The translations under genes and the position numbers were made by a program. From DASUPK01 sp963744105 (GTDB taxonomy: Bacteria; Actinomycetota; Thermoleophilia; Solirubrobacterales; 70-9), in the NCBI GenBank assembly GCA_963744105.1, contig CAVUSJ010000003.1, forward strand, positions 62,001-126,000: a stretch of DNA of 64,000 nucleotides, written 5' to 3'. Positions within the stretch are counted from its first letter, which is position 1, and every line of letters begins with the position of its first letter. Positions 25,447 through 32,596 of this stretch are shown here, one piece after another. The notes below the pieces were generated by a model. It did not search any database and was not told the origin of the DNA. It saw nothing but the letters and a program-made list of their open reading frames with translations.

Positions 25447-26411
25447 CTGTGCTCCTCCGGGCCCTCGATCTCCTCGGTATCGACGTGCCCCCGGGAGATG
25501 TTCTGGCGGATGCGCTGGAACAGGGTCAGCGATTGCTCTCGCGTGCTGCCGCGGCCGTAGTAGCGCTCCAGGTAGTACTGGCCGACAGAGAGCACGGATG
25601 TCATCACCAGGTACCAGATGCTGGCCACGATCAGCAGCTGGATCGTCTTGTAGTTCACCGAGTAGATGTTCCTCGCCTCGGTGAGCAGGTCTCCCAACGC
25701 GATGAACGCGACCAGCGAGGTCGTCTTCAGCATCGAGATGGTTTCGTTGCCTGTCGGCGGAATGATCACGCGCATGGCCTGCGGCAGCACGATCCGACGC
25801 ATTGTCTGCAACCGGGTCATGCCGAGGGCCTGCGCCGCGTCGGTCTGACCCTCGTCGACCGAGATGATCCCGGCTCTGACGATCTCCGACATGTATGCCC
25901 CTTCGTTGAGGCCCAATGCGAGCATTCCCGCGACGAACTTCGTGATCAGGGAGTTCGCGTCCAGGTGGACGAACGACGGGCCGAACGGGATGCCGAGGTC
26001 GAAGGTCGGGTAGAGGGCCGCGATGAAGTACCAGAAGAGGATCTGAACCAGCACCGGCGTCCCCCGGAAGACCCATATGTAGATCCAGCTCGCCCCGCTC
26101 AGCAGGAAGTTCGGGGAGAGCCTCATCAGCGCGAGGATCACTCCGAGTGCGATCCCGATGATCATCGCCACGACGGTCAGCTCGAGCGTGATCCTTACCC
26201 CGTCGAGGATCCGGTGGTCGAACAGGAAGCTGCCGACGTCGCCCCATCCGAAGCGCGGGTTGCTGACGATCGACTTGGTTACCGCCGCGAGCAGGATCGC
26301 GACGATCGCGGAGGCGATCCAGCGGCCGTAATGGCGAACCGGAACCGCCTTGATCTCGTCAGGCGGCTCCGGTCCTATTGCCTCTGCTTGTGCGCCGGGA
26401 GATACCTCCAC
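25443..26411 (-). CDS. polar amino-acid ABC transporter permease
   Basis: 322 residues, starting at GTG 26411, 15 nt after the binding-protein gene. The HisM/GlnP-type permease domain has LDGVRITLELTVVAMIIGIA, FRGTPVLVQILFWYF, the cytoplasmic EAA loop EGQTDAAQALGMTRLQTMRR, and PPTGNETISMLKTTSLVAFI. It carries an N-terminal extension of ~45 residues and a charged C-terminal tail (~35 residues ending EEIEGPEEHR), both longer than in typical GlnP proteins. It is a single permease gene, so it presumably works as a homodimer. Confidence 0.92.
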   Translation of the reverse strand: MEVSPGAQAEAIGPEPPDEIKAVPVRHYGRWIASAIVAILLAAVTKSIVSNPRFGWGDVGSFLFDHRILDGVRITLELTVVAMIIGIALGVILALMRLSPNFLLSGASWIYIWVFRGTPVLVQILFWYFIAALYPTFDLGIPFGPSFVHLDANSLITKFVAGMLALGLNEGAYMSEIVRAGIISVDEGQTDAAQALGMTRLQTMRRIVLPQAMRVIIPPTGNETISMLKTTSLVAFIALGDLLTEARNIYSVNYKTIQLLIVASIWYLVMTSVLSVGQYYLERYYGRGSTREQSLTLFQRIRQNISRGHVDTEEIEGPEEHR

Positions 26412-26426
26412 CGGCTTCCCTTCCGG

Positions 26427-27338
26427 CTAGCTGGTCGCTCCGTTGATCGTCGGATTGCTGATCTCGTCGCCCTGCAGGCCCCAGTAATCCAGGATCTGCT
26501 TGTAGGTGCCGTCGGCCATCAGGGACTTGACGGCGGCGAGCACCGGCTGGGCCAGGCCGCTGTTCTTCGACATCGCGATCCCGTACGGAGCATTGCCATA
26601 CGAGGTGCCGGAGGTCTTGAACTTGCCGTCCGACTGCTTCACCGCGTAAGCGGCGACCGGCTGGTCGGCCATCGCCACCTCAGCACGGCCGCTCGAGAGG
26701 GCCAGGTTGACGGCGTTCTGATCGGGAAGGGCCTGAACGGTCACCGCGGGCTTGCCGGCGGCGGTGCACTTTTGGCTCTGCGCCTTCGAGTCGTCCACCT
26801 GCGTGGTGCCCGTCTCCGCCGCCACGGTGTGACCGCAGAGGTCGGCGAGCGAGCCGATGTCCGGGCCACCGTCCGCGTTCACGTAGAAACCCGTTCCGGC
26901 GGTCGCGTAGGTGACGAAGTCGACCGTCTTCTCGCGGTCCAGCGTGTCGGTGAACGACGACATGCCGAGGTCGTACTTGCCAGCGGCAAGGCCCGGGATG
27001 ATGCTGTCGAACGGGGCGTTCACGACTGTGGCCTTCAGGCCCATCACGTCGGCGATTGCCTTTGCGAGGTCCGCGTCCATGCCGATGACGGTCTTGCCGT
27101 CGGAGGCAATGAACTCATCGGGCGCGTAGGTCGCATCGGCCGCGACGCTGAGCTGGCCGCTCGACTTGATGTCGGCCGGCACCTGACCGGCGATCGCCGG
27201 ATCCGCCTGCACGTTGAAGCTCGCGGCAGTCAGCGTCCCCGAGGTGGTGGTGTCGTTGTTGCTGCTGCCGCAGCCCGCTGCCACCGTCACGGCGGCGAAG
27301 GCGACCACTGCGATCAGTGCGGTAAGTCGGGATTTCAT
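26427..27338 (-). CDS. amino-acid ABC transporter substrate-binding lipoprotein
   Basis: 303 residues. Lipobox VAAGC at the end of the signal peptide, then a Ser/Thr linker and the SBP_bac_3 fold. KSSGQLSVAADATYAPDEFI, IGMDADLAKAIADVMGLK, FDSIIPGLAAGKYDLGMSSF, DTLDREKTVDFVTYATAGTG and GRAEVAMADQPVAAYAV are all standard blocks. The disulphide-like pair of Cys (CGHTVAAETG ... SQKC) is common in this family. A strong Shine-Dalgarno GGGGGAGGAG precedes the ATG, unlike the leaderless genes around it. It is first in the operon SBP-permease-ATPase-glycosidase. Confidence 0.92.
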   Translation of the reverse strand: MKSRLTALIAVVAFAAVTVAAGCGSSNNDTTTSGTLTAASFNVQADPAIAGQVPADIKSSGQLSVAADATYAPDEFIASDGKTVIGMDADLAKAIADVMGLKATVVNAPFDSIIPGLAAGKYDLGMSSFTDTLDREKTVDFVTYATAGTGFYVNADGGPDIGSLADLCGHTVAAETGTTQVDDSKAQSQKCTAAGKPAVTVQALPDQNAVNLALSSGRAEVAMADQPVAAYAVKQSDGKFKTSGTSYGNAPYGIAMSKNSGLAQPVLAAVKSLMADGTYKQILDYWGLQGDEISNPTINGATS

Positions 27339-27381
27339 CTGGTCTCCTCCCCCTATGCGGGGTGTGTTGTGTACGCGAGGG

Positions 27382-27452
27382 ACCCTATCCGAGCGCCGTT
27401 AAGCAGAGACTGCGCCCGACTAACTTCACTTTCTGAAGTATGCTTCTGCTTA
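27382..27452. promoter_or_regulatory. divergent control region between transporter operon and cysM
   Basis: For the minus-strand operon a TAGGGT box lies at 27382-27387 with a leader carrying a strong SD. For cysM a TATGCT box (27439-27444) is 9 nt before its ATG. Two inverted repeats are present: ACTTCA/TGAAGT (27423-27428 and 27434-27439, 5-nt spacer) just upstream of and touching the cysM -10 box, and TAAGCAGA/TCTGCTTA (27400-27407 and 27445-27452) that brackets the whole promoter. They could bind a regulator governing both units; no regulator gene is adjacent. Confidence 0.5.
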
Positions 27453-27453
27453 G

Positions 27454-28422
27454 ATGAGCACCGAGCCGCTCCTGAATCGTCCGTGCGGGGGCCACTTTGA
27501 GAACGTTCTCGAGGCCATCGGCAACACGCCGCTGGTCGAGCTGCCGCGCCTGACGCCGAAGCCCGAGGTTCGCCTCTGGGCGAAGCTCGAGGGCCGCAAC
27601 CCGACCGGGTCGGTCAAGGACCGCGTCGCCAAGTACATGATCGAGGACGCCGAGGCGCGCGGCGCGATCGAGCCCGGCCACACCCTGCTCGAGCCGACCT
27701 CCGGCAACACGGGCATCGCGCTGGCGATGATCAGCCGCCGCAAGGGCTACCCGCTCAAGGTGGTGATGCCGGACAACGTCACCGGGGAGCGGACCCAGCT
27801 GCTGCAGATGTACGGCGCCGAGATCGTCTACTCCGAGGGCGCCAAGGGATCGAACGGCGCCGTCGAGCTCGCGCTCGAGATGGCGGAGGCCGACCCCTCG
27901 TACTACATGCCCTACCAGTACGGGAACGAGGCCAACCCGCGCGCCCACTACGAGGGCACCGCGAAGGAGATCCTCGACGAGCTCGACGACGTGACGGCGT
28001 TCGTCGGGGGGCTGGGGACCGGCGGCACCCTGATGGGCAACGGCCGCCGCCTCAAGGAGCACAACCCCGAGACCAAGATCGTCGCCGCCGAGCCGATGCA
28101 GGGGGAGCTGGTTCAGGGACTGCGGTCACTCGACGACGGCTTCATCCCGCCGATCATCGACCTCAGCCTGCTCGACCGGAAGATCATGGTCTCGAACATG
28201 GACGCGATCGTCTGGACGCGCAAGCTCCTCCACGAGGAGGGGATGTTCGCCGGCGTCTCGTCGGGCGCTATCGCCTACGTCGCGCACCGGATCGCCAGTG
28301 AGCTCGACGAGGGCAACGTGGTCTTCCTGGTTCCCGACGACGGCTGGAAGTACCTCTCGTCGGGCGTCTACACCAAGCCCATCGAGGAGCTGACGAACAT
28401 CGACTCCACCGTCTGGTGGTAG
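27454..28422 (+). CDS. cysM: O-phosphoserine sulfhydrylase / CysM-type cysteine synthase
   Basis: 322 residues, PLP-dependent fold type II. IGNTPLVELPRL, LWAKLEGRNPTGSVKDRVAK (PLP Lys in SVKDR), EPTSGNTGIALAM (phosphate/asparagine loop) and FVGGLGTGGTLMGNGR are diagnostic of cysteine synthases. The closest match I know is M. tuberculosis CysM: the stretch GSNGAVELALEMA, the QYGNEANP block, and the extended C-terminus GWKYLSSGVYTKPIEE ending in VWW parallel its RLWAKLE and GWKYLSTGAY features. That enzyme uses O-phosphoserine and thiocarboxylated CysO. The Mec-type hydrolase at 30828 supports the same route here. No CysO gene was found in the window. Confidence 0.85.
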   Translation: MSTEPLLNRPCGGHFENVLEAIGNTPLVELPRLTPKPEVRLWAKLEGRNPTGSVKDRVAKYMIEDAEARGAIEPGHTLLEPTSGNTGIALAMISRRKGYPLKVVMPDNVTGERTQLLQMYGAEIVYSEGAKGSNGAVELALEMAEADPSYYMPYQYGNEANPRAHYEGTAKEILDELDDVTAFVGGLGTGGTLMGNGRRLKEHNPETKIVAAEPMQGELVQGLRSLDDGFIPPIIDLSLLDRKIMVSNMDAIVWTRKLLHEEGMFAGVSSGAIAYVAHRIASELDEGNVVFLVPDDGWKYLSSGVYTKPIEELTNIDSTVWW

Positions 28423-28433
28423 CCGGGCTTCCG

Positions 28434-28439
28434 TAGCCT
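28434..28439 (+). promoter_or_regulatory. -10 box TAGCCT
   Basis: TAGCCT lies 8 nt before ATG 28448, just after the cysM stop. Confidence 0.45.
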
Positions 28440-28447
28440 TCCCGCCG

Positions 28448-29254
28448 ATGGCCGCAGACCCCGAAGCGCTGAAGCGCGTCACGACGCGCGTCAAGAAGCT
28501 CGCGAAGGACTTCGAACCGCCGACCTTCGAGCACGTCCCGCATCCGGATGCCGCTCTCTTTCTCTCGGCGATCGACCACCAGACGGGCTACACCGAGCCG
28601 CACATGGTCGACGGGGAGGGGCCGTACGAGGGCAGCGACCTGCTCTGGGCCCTCGGCCTGCGGGCCGAGCGGCGTGCGCCCGGCGCCCTCACCGCGCGCT
28701 CGCTGATGGGCGTCCCGGCCGAGGCGATCGCCGCGGTCTTCCGCGCCGGCCAGGACAACCTCCACGATCCCGAGCGGCGGGCCAAGCTCTGGGACGACCT
28801 GTCCAAGGGGATGCTGAAGAACTACGCGGGACAGTCCGAGCAGCTGATCGATGCATCGGGCGGCAAGCTGGCGGGACCCGGCGGTGCGCTGGTGCGGCTG
28901 AGCGAGTTCGACGCCTTCGCCGACCCGCTCCGCAAGAAGGCCTTCCTCGTCTGCAAGATCTGGGAGCGGCGCGGCTGGTTCGAGGTCTCGGATCCGGAGA
29001 ACTGGGAGGTCTCTGCCGACAACGTGCTGATGCGTCTCGCGCTCCGCTCCGGTCTGGTGCCCGAGGGCGATGTCGACGAGGTCCGCTCGGCGACCCGCGA
29101 GGCCTTCAAGCAGGTGGCCGACCAGGCGAAGATCTCGCCGACGGTCCTCGACGACCTGCTCTGGCAGAAGGGCCGCGAGGACCCGGACCTGATCGGCGCC
29201 GAGGCCGGGGACCTGAGCGAGCCTCCGCGCCGCGAGGGCGCCGTCTTCTACTGA
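28448..29254 (+). CDS. conserved protein, possibly queuosine-salvage/HhH-glycosylase-like
   Basis: 268 residues, soluble, mostly helical, no signal peptide. I do not recognise it with certainty. The order of blocks (DLLWALGLRAERRAPGALTA, FRAGQDNLHDPERRAKLWDD, LVRLSEFDAFADPLRKKAFL, then NVLMRLALRSGLV) resembles the Qng1/DUF2419 queuosine N-glycosylase and, more distantly, archaeal AGOG-type glycosylases. In those families a helical substrate pocket ends in a conserved Asp near an RxxxxLG-like helix. Here the equivalent could be SADNVLMRLALRSG. It could equally be an unrelated helical family. It sits alone between cysM and a convergent glycosyltransferase. Confidence 0.6.
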   Translation: MAADPEALKRVTTRVKKLAKDFEPPTFEHVPHPDAALFLSAIDHQTGYTEPHMVDGEGPYEGSDLLWALGLRAERRAPGALTARSLMGVPAEAIAAVFRAGQDNLHDPERRAKLWDDLSKGMLKNYAGQSEQLIDASGGKLAGPGGALVRLSEFDAFADPLRKKAFLVCKIWERRGWFEVSDPENWEVSADNVLMRLALRSGLVPEGDVDEVRSATREAFKQVADQAKISPTVLDDLLWQKGREDPDLIGAEAGDLSEPPRREGAVFY

Positions 29255-29267
29255 GCATCCACGGCGC

Positions 29268-30224
29268 TCAGTCGAGACCGCGCACTCGCCGGACCCAGGC
29301 GTAGAGGGTTCCTGGATCCTCCCCGAGCGGCTTGAGGAACTCGCCGGTCTCCAGCCTCTCCTTGCGGGGCGAGATCCGGCGCAGCGCCAGGGCAGCGAGC
29401 TCGCGCTCGATCAGCAGCCGCTCGCCCTCGATGCGCTGCACGTAGGTTCGCTGCTCGTGGCTGGGGCGCTCCCGATAGGAGTTCGGGCGCATTACCGAGG
29501 GGAACTTGAACGCGGTCAGGGCGGGCACCCGGATCGTTCGCCGGGCCGCGCTCTGAGCACGGCCCAGGAAGTTGATATCCGGAGGGCCGTTTCCTTCCTC
29601 CCAGGTCCGCCAGCCGCCGATCCGGCGACCGAGATCGGTCTCGTGCACGAGCGAGGTCGGAGGGACCCAGTTCCCCAGCCGTATGTCTCCGGGGTCGACG
29701 TCGAGTCCACTGAGCGATCTCACCCGGCTCTCCGGCGGGCCGAGCACCTCCGCCAGGCCGAAGGCGAGGTCGGCCGACTCGCGTTGCATGTGGGAGACCG
29801 TCGTTGCAAGGTGTTTGGGGTGCCAGACGTCGTCGTGCCCCTGGTAGGCGACGTAGTCGCCCTCAGCCATCTCCAGCCCGATGCTGTTCGGGACCGCTTG
29901 GCTCCCGCTGTTTTGCTCGAGGTTGCGCCAGCGCACCCGCTCGTCCCCGAAGGAGGCGACGACCTGCTCGGAGTCGTCGGTGCACGCGTCGCCGATCACC
30001 AAGAGCTCCAGGTTGGAGTGGGTCTGCCAGAGCACCGAGCGGATCGCGTGCCGCAGGACGCTGCTCCAGTTGTACGTCGCGATCACCACGCTGACCAGAG
30101 GACGTCCCTCGACGACCGGATCCGCGTGAGCGTTTCGGAGGATGTCGCGCGCGAGGGTTGCGCGCGCCGTGATCGCCCTCAGAAGCGATATGGAACTACG
30201 TCGCTGTCCTTCGGTAGCGCCCAC
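29268..30224 (-). CDS. GT2 glycosyltransferase
   Basis: About 300-318 residues. RPLVSVVIATYNWSSVLRHA, LELLVIGDACTDDSEQVVAS, GSQAVPNSIGLEMAEGDYVA and YQGHDDVWHPKHLATTVSHM (HDD as DxD) define the GT2 domain. The second half keeps IGGWRTWEEGNGPPDINFLG. The frame is open far upstream, inside the cupin gene. Possible starts are GTG 30224 (46-nt overlap, GAGGA before it), CTG 30182 overlapping the cupin stop (CTGA), or ATC 30173. No ATG is available. It is probably coupled to the cupin gene upstream and belongs with the surface-glycan locus. Confidence 0.75.
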   Translation of the reverse strand: MGATEGQRRSSISLLRAITARATLARDILRNAHADPVVEGRPLVSVVIATYNWSSVLRHAIRSVLWQTHSNLELLVIGDACTDDSEQVVASFGDERVRWRNLEQNSGSQAVPNSIGLEMAEGDYVAYQGHDDVWHPKHLATTVSHMQRESADLAFGLAEVLGPPESRVRSLSGLDVDPGDIRLGNWVPPTSLVHETDLGRRIGGWRTWEEGNGPPDINFLGRAQSAARRTIRVPALTAFKFPSVMRPNSYRERPSHEQRTYVQRIEGERLLIERELAALALRRISPRKERLETGEFLKPLGEDPGTLYAWVRRVRGLD

Positions 30225-30733
30225 TTGTCGGGGTCCTCGTGGTTGTACGGCTTCGTCGGGCAGTTGACGAAGAGGGCGTCCGTGTTGCCGACGTTCTGCA
30301 CCGCATGCCAGACGTTCGAGGGGATCACCAGATGCCCCCGGTTGTGCTCCCCGAAGAAGAGCTCGTTCAGCATTCCGCGCGTCGGCGATCCCTCGCGGTC
30401 GTCGTAGAGGACCACCTTGACCGTCCCCAGCGAGAAGAAGAGGCGGTCGTTGTAGGTCCGGTGCAGCACGAAGCCCTTGATCTGTCCCGGCCTGATGGTG
30501 ATCTGGTAGACGTAGACGAGCGGCTCGTCGCTCAGGTCCCACGCCGGATTGAAGACCTCTGTGAGCGTCCCGCGCTCGTCCGGGTGGGTGATCGACCGGC
30601 GGGTGACGACCCCGTCGATCAGCGATTGGATCGGCTCGCTCTTCTCGGTGACGGTCTGCTCGAACTGCTCCGCGGCCGACAGGCTCGGAACGCGCGGCGG
30701 GGCGCTCTCCGCGTCCCCGCCGTTCGTCGTCAC
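30179..30733 (-). CDS. RmlC-like cupin (sugar epimerase family)
   Basis: 184 residues from a GTG with AAAAGGGAGA just before it. GVVTRRSITHPDERGTLTEV, PGQIKGFVLHRTYNDRLFFS, LGTVKVVLYDDREGSPTRG and IPSNVWHAVQNVGNTDALFV match the dTDP-4-dehydrorhamnose 3,5-epimerase (RmlC) cupin. However, the catalytic His environment reads LHRT where RmlC usually has HyQ, and the C-terminal Tyr block is KPYNHEDPDKWALP. So it may be a related sugar isomerase or a binding cupin. No rmlA, rmlB or rmlD is in the window. A TAGCAT box at 30764-30769 fits a short leader. Confidence 0.75.
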   Translation of the reverse strand: MTTNGGDAESAPPRVPSLSAAEQFEQTVTEKSEPIQSLIDGVVTRRSITHPDERGTLTEVFNPAWDLSDEPLVYVYQITIRPGQIKGFVLHRTYNDRLFFSLGTVKVVLYDDREGSPTRGMLNELFFGEHNRGHLVIPSNVWHAVQNVGNTDALFVNCPTKPYNHEDPDKWALPKDSDVVPYRF

Positions 30734-30813
30734 TCTCCCTTTTGAGGCTCGCTCGATCCGAACATGCTAATCGCGACCGGTCGGGCGGTACAGGGCCCGG
30801 AGTGCCCGTCCAC

Positions 30814-30819
30814 TAGCTT
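30814..30819 (+). promoter_or_regulatory. -10 box TAGCTT before mec
   Basis: TAGCTT is 8 nt before ATG 30828. No Shine-Dalgarno is present, consistent with leaderless initiation. Confidence 0.45.
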
Positions 30820-30827
30820 TTCCTCCG

Positions 30828-31220
30828 ATGCGAGTCTCCCGCCAGATCTACGACGAGCTGCTCGCCCACGCGCAAGAGGACGCGCCGAACGAGTGCTGCG
30901 GCCTGATCGGCGGCAACGACGGCGTGGCGAAGACCGTCTACCGCGCGCGCAACGCCGAGGCGAGTCCCCTCCGCTACAACCTCGACCCCCAGGACCAGTT
31001 CCGGATCATGACCGAGATGGACGACAAGGGGGAGGAGCTCTCGGGCATCTATCACTCGCACACGGCGAGCCCCGCGTATCCGTCGCAGACGGACATCAAC
31101 CTCGCCGCCTATCCCGGCGTGCTCTACCTGATCGTCTCGCTGGCCGATGGGGAGGAGCCGCTGCGCGGCTACCGGATCGAGGACGGGACGGTCGACGAGG
31201 TCGAGCTCCAGGTGGAGTGA
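30828..31220 (+). CDS. mec: Mec-type JAMM metallohydrolase (CysO-cysteine peptidase)
   Basis: 130 residues, M67/Prok-JAB family. CCGLIGGNDGVAKTVYRARN includes the early family block after the conserved Glu (PNECCGL). The zinc site HxHx7SxxD is complete in YHSHTASPAYPSQTDINLA. In M. tuberculosis, Mec releases cysteine from the CysO-cysteine adduct formed by CysM, and its gene lies near cysM and cysO. Here cysM lies 2.4 kb upstream on the same strand, so the pathway assignment is reasonable, though the carrier gene is absent. The stop overlaps the next gene's GTG (GTGA). Confidence 0.85.
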   Translation: MRVSRQIYDELLAHAQEDAPNECCGLIGGNDGVAKTVYRARNAEASPLRYNLDPQDQFRIMTEMDDKGEELSGIYHSHTASPAYPSQTDINLAAYPGVLYLIVSLADGEEPLRGYRIEDGTVDEVELQVE

Positions 31221-31717
31221 ACGAGACTCTCGTCTGCCCGCGCTGCGCCCTGCCGCATCCGATCAGCGAGCGCTTCTGCCGGAACTGCGGGATGCCCCTG
31301 GTCTACGCGGGATCGCGGGAGGAGGAGCCGGCCACCCTCGCGCACGAGCGCGCCCGCAAGGTGCGCCCACAGTACGCCCGCGGCGACCTGGTCCGCGTCA
31401 CGGGCGCCCGGAACATGGCGGACGGCGAGCTGATTCAGTCGATCCTGCTCGAGCACGGCATCCCCTCGATGCTGCGGCGGGCGCGCGGCTTCGACGTGCC
31501 GGACTTCCTGGCGGCCGGGCCCCGCGACGTGCTGGTCCCGGAGTCTGGCTACGAGACCGCGCGGGAGGTGCTCGCCGGCACGGACATGCTCACGGCCGAG
31601 GCCGAGCCGGGCTCAATGCCGGGAATCGGGTCGCCGGCGCGGCTCGCGCTGGGGCTGCTGGCGGCCGTTGGAGCCGCCGCCCTCATCGTCTACCTCTTCT
31701 ATCTCGCGTTCGGCTGA
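31217..31717 (+). CDS. zinc-ribbon, DUF2007-like domain, membrane-tail protein
   Basis: 166 residues from GTG 31217, coupled to mec. An N-terminal zinc ribbon (CPRC ... CRNC, residues ~6-27) is followed by a charged linker. A DUF2007-like module (GELIQSILLEHGIPSMLRRA, DVLVPESGYETAREVL) comes next, a small ferredoxin-like fold often called a putative signal-transducing protein. One C-terminal membrane helix (LGLLAAVGAAALIVYLFYLA) anchors it. The function is unknown. Its 3' end overlaps the convergent gene by 105 nt. Confidence 0.75.
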   Translation: MNETLVCPRCALPHPISERFCRNCGMPLVYAGSREEEPATLAHERARKVRPQYARGDLVRVTGARNMADGELIQSILLEHGIPSMLRRARGFDVPDFLAAGPRDVLVPESGYETAREVLAGTDMLTAEAEPGSMPGIGSPARLALGLLAAVGAAALIVYLFYLAFG

Positions 31718-32584
31718 TCGGCGCGGCCGCCGCGTGATGGTCGGGTCGAAGCTGAACTCGGGCGGCGTGCCGAGCTCCAGGTCGATGTCGGGCCGCTCGA
31801 GCGCGTCGGTCAGGGAAGGCGCCTCGAGTGAGTCGGCCTGTGGGTAGAGGATCTCGTCGAGCTGCGTGCGCCAGGCGCGCTCGATGTCCCGCATCCGGGC
31901 CTCGAACGCGAGCTCCAGGTTCCCCGGTGGCCCCTGACGGTGAAGGCGCGAAGCCATCCGGACGCACGCGTCCGGCCCGGCGTGCCGGTCGAGCAGGTCG
32001 AAGACCGTGCCGCCGAGGATCAGCGCGTCGCGGCGAGAGGGCGGGAAGGTGGGCCGGTCACCCTCGCGGAGCCGGGTGATGACCGCGGCGCGGTAGAACG
32101 AGGTCTGGCCCGCGAAGTACTGGGCGGCGCCCTCGATCAGCCAGGCCCAGCGCAGGTAGGTGATGAAGCGCCGCGGCGTCCACATCGGCGGCAGCGCCGT
32201 GTTGTTCGCCGCCAGGACGATCTGGCAGTACATGCGCTCGGCGGTTCCACGGAGCGCGCGCAGCGAGTCCTCGCCGGCCGAGCGCCGCTCCATCCACGAG
32301 TCGTTCAGGCAGTGGATCTCGCGGTCCATCGGCCAACCCGCCAGGTAGCGGCGCGCGGCCGGGGCCGCCGACCAGCGCACGGCGGGCAGGAGCGGATGCG
32401 CGGCCGAGAGCCAGGCCGGGTTGTCGTGGAGGATGATCGTGACGTCGCCCGGGACGTAGTCGAAGCGGTCCTCGAGGCGGAGGCGAAGGTCCTCGAGCGC
32501 GTCCAGGACCCGGTGCGCGCAGGCGAGGTCGGAGTCGTCGTGCCGCGCGGTGAAGCTCAGCGAGTCGGTCTCGATCCAGGTGAT
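31613..32584 (-). CDS. MA-like peptidase-family protein lacking the zinc motif
   Basis: About 323 residues. TIILHDNPAWLSAAHPLLPA, YLAGWPMDREIHCLNDSW and FITYLRWAWLIEGAAQYFAG follow the outline of the M1-like/MA-clan 'peptidase MA' family, where a helix HExxH is followed by WLxEGxAxYF. Here the helix reads GTAERMYCQIVLAANN and has no HExxH, so it is probably catalytically dead or a structural relative. The tail (EEVDDEGGGSNGR ...) is charged and disordered. Convincing coding begins right after the previous gene's TAG, at ITWIETDSLSFTARHDD. There is no ATG, GTG or TTG before 32380, so the likely start is ATC 32584. Confidence 0.65.
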   Translation of the reverse strand: MTWIETDSLSFTARHDDSDLACAHRVLDALEDLRLRLEDRFDYVPGDVTIILHDNPAWLSAAHPLLPAVRWSAAPAARRYLAGWPMDREIHCLNDSWMERRSAGEDSLRALRGTAERMYCQIVLAANNTALPPMWTPRRFITYLRWAWLIEGAAQYFAGQTSFYRAAVITRLREGDRPTFPPSRRDALILGGTVFDLLDRHAGPDACVRMASRLHRQGPPGNLELAFEARMRDIERAWRTQLDEILYPQADSLEAPSLTDALERPDIDLELGTPPEFSFDPTITRRPRRSAEREIEEVDDEGGGSNGRQQPQREPRRRPDSRH

Positions 32585-32590
32585 GGATTG

Positions 32591-32596
32591 AGGCTA
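32591..32596 (-). promoter_or_regulatory. -10 box TAGCCT, 6 nt before an ATC start
   Basis: The hexamer includes the DUF1152 gene's TAG stop. The 6-nt gap to ATC 32584 is the same geometry as at ATG/GTG leaderless starts in this window. Confidence 0.45.

Noticed and set aside
25449..27500. Long plus-strand open frame opposite the amino-acid transporter
   Set aside because: Antisense image of the permease and binding protein; no family motif and no promoter.
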